Shown here piece after piece: positions 59,480 through 64,000 of a stretch of 64,000 nucleotides of DNA (positions are counted from its first letter, which is position 1; each line of letters begins with the position of its first letter). Under the pieces are notes generated by a model. That model was not told the origin of the DNA, did not search any database, and saw only the letters and a program-made list of their open reading frames with translations. The stretch comes from Cronobacter turicensis z3032 (GTDB lineage Bacteria > Pseudomonadota > Gammaproteobacteria > Enterobacterales > Enterobacteriaceae), in NCBI GenBank assembly GCA_000027065.2, contig FN543093.2, forward strand, positions 3,166,074-3,230,073, read 5' to 3'. A program made the position numbers and the translations under genes.

Positions 59480-60742
59480 ATGTCTGAAGTCTTACAATCC
59501 ACACGCTCAGCGTATATAAAGCTCAGCTTGTTTGTCTTTTTATTTACTTTCACCTGGTCTGCCGGTTTCGGTATGTATGCTATCTGGCTTGGTGATAAAG
59601 CGGGACTGAGTGCAATTGATATCGGTACGGTTTTTGCCGTCAACGGTGTGTTTGCCGTCCTGGTTAAACCTGTATATGGCTTTATCATGGACAAAACCGG
59701 CATGAAAAAGCATTTGCTCTATTTCGTCTGCCTTATTTCCGCACTGATGGCCCCTTTTTATCTGTGGTGCTACTTGCCCTTACTACAAAGTCACTTTCTG
59801 GCAGGCATGATCATTGGCGCGTTATTTTTCAGCTTCGGCTGGTACGCGGGTGTAGCCGCTGAAGAGTCTTATGTGGATCGTTTTAGCCGCCTGTATAATA
59901 TGGAGTTCGGTCGTATCAGAATGTGGGCCGCACTGGGATGGGCGGTTGCTGCATCGTTTTCTGGCTACGTTTATAACATTTCCCCAATAATTAACTTTAC
60001 CATCGGCAGCGTATCTGCAGTGTGTATGTTGCTGGTGCTAATTTCACTTAAAGTTGATCATTTCGGGCAGGAAGAAAATAGCGTTCTGTCTAAAGATAAA
60101 ATTGTTATCGCGGATGTGTTTCATCTGTTCAGAAATCCAAAATTCTGGATGTTCGCTCTGTATATTGCAGGCGTGGCCTGGATGATGTTTATTGCCGAAC
60201 AGCAGTTCTCCCGTTATTTCGTCACTTTCTTTAACACCAAAGAACAGGGTAATGCCATGTTTGGTTATATGAGCACGACCCAGTCGTGTACCGAATTCTT
60301 TGGCATGATGCTGGTTCCTGCGCTGGTCAACCGGATTGGCGCCAAACAGGGGATGCTGCTCACAGGCCTGATCGTCAGTTTGCGCCTTATCATCTCGGGT
60401 CTGACAACCGACCCTCTCATCATCTGTCTTGTAAAACCGCTTTACGGGATTGAAATCGCGCTGATTCTGGTCTCCGTCTTCAAGTACATTGCTGAGCACT
60501 TCGACAAAAGGATTAACGCGACCATGTATCTGCTTGGCTATCAGGCCATGGTTTATGTGGGCTCCATCGTGGTTGCCCCTCCCGCTGGCTACGCCTATGA
60601 CACCATAGGTTTTGAACATACGTATCTGATTATGGGCACCATTTCACTACTGTTTACGATTGTGTCGGCTTTCACACTTTCTGATTGTCAAAAGCATAAA
60701 AAAGTCACCTCCGCCTCCCATACAGATCAAGCATTAAATTAA
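59480..60742 (+). CDS. LacY-like oligosaccharide:proton symporter (MFS)
   Basis: A 420-residue, 12-helix protein of the LacY/oligosaccharide:H+ symporter family. N-terminal helices with FLFTFTWSAGFGMYAIWL and the loop KPVYGFIMDKTGMKKHLL (motif A variant) resemble LacY/RafB/CscB. I chose ATG 59480 (MSEVLQSTRSAYIK) behind GGAG; ATG 59468 adds four residues. Next to a GH88 hydrolase it is likely to import unsaturated disaccharides unphosphorylated. Known glycosaminoglycan loci usually use a PTS or an ABC system for this step. Confidence 0.85.
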   Translation: MSEVLQSTRSAYIKLSLFVFLFTFTWSAGFGMYAIWLGDKAGLSAIDIGTVFAVNGVFAVLVKPVYGFIMDKTGMKKHLLYFVCLISALMAPFYLWCYLPLLQSHFLAGMIIGALFFSFGWYAGVAAEESYVDRFSRLYNMEFGRIRMWAALGWAVAASFSGYVYNISPIINFTIGSVSAVCMLLVLISLKVDHFGQEENSVLSKDKIVIADVFHLFRNPKFWMFALYIAGVAWMMFIAEQQFSRYFVTFFNTKEQGNAMFGYMSTTQSCTEFFGMMLVPALVNRIGAKQGMLLTGLIVSLRLIISGLTTDPLIICLVKPLYGIEIALILVSVFKYIAEHFDKRINATMYLLGYQAMVYVGSIVVAPPAGYAYDTIGFEHTYLIMGTISLLFTIVSAFTLSDCQKHKKVTSASHTDQALN

Positions 60743-60761
60743 GAAACGATACGAGAAAACT

Positions 60762-61952
60762 ATGTTGCAGAATATTCATGAAGAAGCGATTTCCCAGGTA
60801 AAACTGGCACCAGGTGAGCGCGATGTTATCCTGGAGAAAGTTAAGCAGATCGTGCCCGATATTTTACAGGCCGTTGACCGTAATATGGCCTGCTGGCAGG
60901 AGCGATTCCCGGATGCCGCCTGTCAGAATGGTCTTTACCCGGTTATTGATAATGTCGAATGGACCACCAGCTTCTGGAGCGGGCAACTCTGGCTGGCATG
61001 GGAATGGAGCGGCGATCAAAAATACCGAACTCTGGCAGAAAAGCATGTTCAGTCTTTCGGCGAGCGTATTATTCACCGAAACAACACCAATCATCATGAC
61101 CTCGGTTTTCTTTACAGCCTGTCCTGCCTTAGTGCCAGTACGCTTACTAACAATGCGCGGGCGCGCTATATTGCCCTGCTGGCAGCAGATGCGCTGATGG
61201 AACGTTATCACCCTTGCTGCGGTATTATTCAGGCATGGGGCGAGCTGGATAATCCGCAACAACAGGGACGAATGATTATCGACTGTAATATGAATTTACC
61301 GCTGTTATACCAGGCCAGCCTTATTACCGGGGATGAACGTTATGCTCAGGCCGCCACCACGCATATCATTCAAGCCAGCCGCTATATAGTACGCCCGGAC
61401 AGTTCGACCTGGCACACGTTCTTTATGGACGTGCATACAGGAGAGCCTCGTTACGGCAATACGCACCAGGGCTATGCGGATGATTCCTGCTGGTCTCGCG
61501 GCCAGGCGTGGGGCGTGTATGGATTTCTGCTGAATTATCGTTATACCCGTAATGAAGATTTACTGACACTCAGCCAGAAGCTGGCAAATTATTTCATTAA
61601 TCGGCTTCCGGATGATCTGGTGTGCTACTGGGATCTGGCGCTGACCGACCCAACAAGCTGTCGGGACAGTTCATCTACAGCAATTGTCGCCTGTGGTTTG
61701 CTGGAAATGATAAAACATTTGCCGCTTTCTCATCCCAACCGCGCAAGCTATGAGAGCATTGCCTTGCGTATGGTCGGAAATATGATCGACCACTATTATA
61801 ATCGGGAGCATATTCCCGGTGCAGGGTTGCTTAAACACTCAGTCTATCACTTTAATGGAAATATTGGTGTGGATGAGTGCTGTTCATGGGGCGATTATTT
61901 CTTTATGGAAAGTATCACCCGTATTATTAAAAACTGGAAGCTGTACTGGTAA
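60762..61952 (+). CDS. GH88 unsaturated glucuronyl hydrolase
   Basis: A 396-residue alpha6/alpha6-barrel enzyme without signal peptide, so cytoplasmic. The catalytic aspartates are visible: Asp113 in HHDLGFLY and Asp174 in IIDCNMNLPLLY, 61 residues apart, exactly the Asp88-Asp149 spacing of Bacillus sp. GL1 UGL. It hydrates the 4,5-unsaturated uronic acid at the non-reducing end of disaccharides made by polysaccharide lyases, releasing the sugar and a 5-keto uronate. It follows the symporter by 19 bases. Confidence 0.9.
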   Translation: MLQNIHEEAISQVKLAPGERDVILEKVKQIVPDILQAVDRNMACWQERFPDAACQNGLYPVIDNVEWTTSFWSGQLWLAWEWSGDQKYRTLAEKHVQSFGERIIHRNNTNHHDLGFLYSLSCLSASTLTNNARARYIALLAADALMERYHPCCGIIQAWGELDNPQQQGRMIIDCNMNLPLLYQASLITGDERYAQAATTHIIQASRYIVRPDSSTWHTFFMDVHTGEPRYGNTHQGYADDSCWSRGQAWGVYGFLLNYRYTRNEDLLTLSQKLANYFINRLPDDLVCYWDLALTDPTSCRDSSSTAIVACGLLEMIKHLPLSHPNRASYESIALRMVGNMIDHYYNREHIPGAGLLKHSVYHFNGNIGVDECCSWGDYFFMESITRIIKNWKLYW

Positions 61953-62042
61953 TTACATCTCAATATAAAAATTTAACGTTTATGCCTCCCTGCCATTTTT
62001 GCAGTGAGAGTGTTTCTCTGTGTCTTATGGAAGGAATATAAA

Positions 62043-62828
62043 ATGAAACTCTGTAATAATGTTATTATTCTGTCTATTGTATTAGGTAGCGTATCAGCAT
62101 ATAGCTATGCGGATACAACAGTGACGGCACCGGGTCAATCAGTAAAATATACGCCTTTTACGACCGTCTATTTCGCGCCTCGCACACAGTACCATACCGC
62201 CAGTGAAGGTTTTCTTCAGCGACTGATGCTGACAGGCGTGGTACAGGATCCAGACAGCATACTGAAAAATATGTACTGGAGTTTTGAAACGGATTCCGAT
62301 CTCGGAAAGCACCTGAATCAGTGGAAGAGTAGCTATCAGGAAGTAGAGCTGAACAAACCTTTTCCACTCGGCCGTAGCCAATTTTTTCTTGAACCCGGCA
62401 CCGTGTTTCACTGGGAGTCAGCAGGTTCCCGTATCGACCCCTATCTTGGAATAGGTTATCACTTCGATCCAACTTTCACGGGTGTCCTGCGTTACCGTTA
62501 TAACCATCAGAATCATGACTCCCAGACCCTAAATGGGGACTGGGACGACTCTTCAGAACATCGTGTAGATTTATATATTACCAAATACTTTACACCCGAT
62601 TTTTATGTGCAATATAACCCTACCTATTACAGCAAAGTACACAGTGATGAATTTAACTATGCGAATGGAAAAAATCACACTCTCCAGCATAATTTTATTT
62701 TTAATTTTCATGCTACTACTCGATTTTATCCTTTCTTCGAATTGGGTTATCTCGATAAATACCAGGACGGAGATGACACGAAAAATGAATATCAAATCCG
62801 CGTTGGATTCAGGTATAATTTAAATTAA
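62043..62828 (+). CDS. KdgM-family oligosaccharide porin
   Basis: A 261-residue outer-membrane protein with a Sec signal peptide (MKLCNNVIILSIVLGSVSAYSYA) and KdgM/NanC-type beta-strand pattern (YLGIGYHFDPTFTGVLRYRYNHQ, EYQIRVGFRYNLN), 12 short strands predicted. KdgM porins pass acidic oligosaccharides such as oligogalacturonides or sialate. I chose ATG 62043 behind GGAAGGAA; the earlier start at 62004 would add 13 non-signal residues. It follows the GH88 gene by 90 bases. Confidence 0.85.
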   Translation: MKLCNNVIILSIVLGSVSAYSYADTTVTAPGQSVKYTPFTTVYFAPRTQYHTASEGFLQRLMLTGVVQDPDSILKNMYWSFETDSDLGKHLNQWKSSYQEVELNKPFPLGRSQFFLEPGTVFHWESAGSRIDPYLGIGYHFDPTFTGVLRYRYNHQNHDSQTLNGDWDDSSEHRVDLYITKYFTPDFYVQYNPTYYSKVHSDEFNYANGKNHTLQHNFIFNFHATTRFYPFFELGYLDKYQDGDDTKNEYQIRVGFRYNLN

Positions 62829-62879
62829 AAAAAGACATGAAAGAGCTTAGCTAATGAAATAATACAATCAATTCTATGT

Positions 62880-63089
62880 ATGGTATGTCTGAGTGGCATT
62901 GCTGTGATCTGCTCTGGTACGGCACAAGCTGCCTATCATTATATTTCCTGCAATACATCAGGCGTCCCCTCAGGAAAAGGAATCTTCGAGTATAACTATA
63001 CTTATAACAATAACGGAGGGTTTTTAATTATTTTCCCGTATTCAGGCGCAGTAACGAACGGTACAGTAATACGCTATAACCTGAGTTAA
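62880..63089 (+). pseudogene. Small secreted protein, possible N-terminal frameshift
   Basis: From ATG 62880 the frame gives a 69-residue peptide with a signal-like start (MVCLSGIAVICSGTAQA) and a short Gly/Tyr/Asn-rich mature part containing a single Cys. Upstream, ATG 62837 lies in another frame; removing one A after it would join the two and give a fuller signal peptide (MKSLANEIIQSILCMVCLSG...). This suggests a one-base indel. The remaining part of the 450-base gap (62829-63278) has a weak stem-loop at 63212-63241 (TGGGGCC / GGCCCCA) and no other gene. Confidence 0.4.
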
Positions 63090-63278
63090 TAGTGACAAAG
63101 CACGCCTGTTTCAGGTGGGTACTGGCAGCATTAATAACTCGCTGGTTTATAATTGTTGAAAACGTTATGAGAGTGTGAAAAATCCGGTTAATACCCGGTG
63201 GCTAAAATAACTGGGGCCTGCATAAAGCGGTTGTGGCCCCAATAAAATAACTGGCACAAGCCTGGATATCGAACCAGG

Positions 63279-64000
63279 TTAGCGCATAACAAGCTGACCT
63301 GACGCCCCATTCATTGACGACGTATCCACAGTTACACTTAATGTTTGAGCAACTTCATCAAATACAATCTGAATTTCTGGCGATTTGCTGACGACGCTGC
63401 TGACAGGCAGAGCGTTTAGAATAAATTGTATTTCTGACAGGCTTCGCGTTGGGTCAGAAAAGGCCATAATACAGTCATCGCCGACCTGCTGAATGAGTAT
63501 GGATCCCGATGTATTGGCCTGAACAAACTCAAGACTCCCGGGCTGATAAAAATTCCCTCCCCATACAGAATTATCTGTCAAAGCAATCGCCTGTTGGCGC
63601 TCATCATTATTAATGATGCGGACTGGTGGATTGGCTTGATAGCTCCGCGTCTGTTCAGGCGAGTAATTGGGCAAAATAGCGTAAGCTATCTTCTGCCCCG
63701 TGGGATATTCTCCATGAGGAACGCTGAGCGTGGCGTACTGTTGTATGACAAGAGTCTCACTTCCTCCATCATTGACCCATTGCCATGCTCCACTTCTGGA
63801 CACATTCTCAGCTATGAGGGGAACAGGCGCAAAAAAAACATATCCGAGAGGTGCCTGATTCACCTCATCGGTCAAAGTAGCAAAGGTAGCATTTTCAAAT
63901 TGTTGCATTGTTGACGCAGGAATAGTTATGCCGTTTACCTGAAGGGTCTGCGTTTCAGCATCGTTGAGCTGCCTGTTTTCAATAATTGACTCAACCGGGG
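63279..64000 (-). CDS. Polysaccharide lyase family 8 (hyaluronate/chondroitin/xanthan lyase), C-terminal part
   Basis: 239 residues are visible; the frame stays open to base 64000, so the N-terminal catalytic alpha/alpha toroid lies beyond the edge. The visible part aligns by eye with the beta-sandwich and C-terminal domain of PL8 lyases: LGYVFFAPVPLIAENV, SGAWQWVND, the HGEYPTGQKIAYAILPNYS core, then NPPVRIINNDERQQAI and FSDPTRS. In pneumococcal hyaluronate lyase the equivalent reads GYVFF...HGQKPTNASYAYILLPN. PL8 enzymes cut hyaluronan, chondroitin, xanthan or related uronate chains by beta-elimination and give the unsaturated ends that GH88 removes. It converges on the porin gene. Confidence 0.82.
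   Translation of the reverse strand, partial: PVESIIENRQLNDAETQTLQVNGITIPASTMQQFENATFATLTDEVNQAPLGYVFFAPVPLIAENVSRSGAWQWVNDGGSETLVIQQYATLSVPHGEYPTGQKIAYAILPNYSPEQTRSYQANPPVRIINNDERQQAIALTDNSVWGGNFYQPGSLEFVQANTSGSILIQQVGDDCIMAFSDPTRSLSEIQFILNALPVSSVVSKSPEIQIVFDEVAQTLSVTVDTSSMNGASGQLVMR

Overview
This 64 kb window is a high-GC enterobacterial chromosome segment. Gene content, protein sequences and most of the gene order match the Escherichia coli blocks cstA-ent-fep, maeB, talA-tktB, acrD-dapE-ypf-purC-bamC-dapA, gcvR-bcp-perM-bepA-hda-uraA-upp-purMN and ppk-ppx-yfgF-yfgG. The GC-rich codon use and the junction of the enterobactin cluster to maeB suggest Cronobacter or a close relative; that placement is inference.

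Bases 1-17,700: a sugar ABC-transporter ATPase cut by the left edge, hcxA, an EntS-like MFS exporter, a RelE/XRE toxin-antitoxin pair, ybdD-cstA, then entH-A-B-E-C, fepB, entS and fepDGC. Excellent Fur boxes lie between entC and fepB and between entS and fepD. entF, fes and fepA are absent, so the siderophore locus is split. Paired palindromic repeats sit on both sides of cstA and after fepC.

Bases 17,700-31,600: maeB, talA and tktB (central carbon), then a lower-GC cassette encoding a predicted peptidoglycan amidase and a lipoprotein, bracketed by 41-bp imperfect direct repeats. Two secreted proteins (one YpfG), nudK, a NarP-type regulator and acrD follow.

Bases 31,600-56,600: a syntenic housekeeping block. 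It holds the 19-residue ypfM, yffB-dapE-ypfN, ypfH, tmcA, ypfJ, purC, dapA-bamC, gcvR-bcp, perM, bepA-yfgD, hda (CTG start), upp-uraA, purMN, ppk-ppx, yfgF and yfgG. PurR boxes precede purC and purM.

Bases 56,600-64,000: an accessory region of clearly lower GC. It starts with a Phd/RelE toxin-antitoxin pair and a startless gene remnant. Then come an AraC regulator, an unrecognised 172-residue protein, a LacY-like sugar:proton symporter, a GH88 unsaturated uronyl hydrolase with both catalytic aspartates, a KdgM-type porin, a small (possibly broken) secreted protein, and on the opposite strand the C-terminal part of a family-8 polysaccharide lyase that runs off the right edge. Together these make a plausible complete route for a uronate-containing polysaccharide, most likely a glycosaminoglycan such as hyaluronan or chondroitin: lyase cleavage outside, porin entry, symport, and hydrolysis of the unsaturated disaccharide in the cytoplasm. 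This is the most interesting system in the window.
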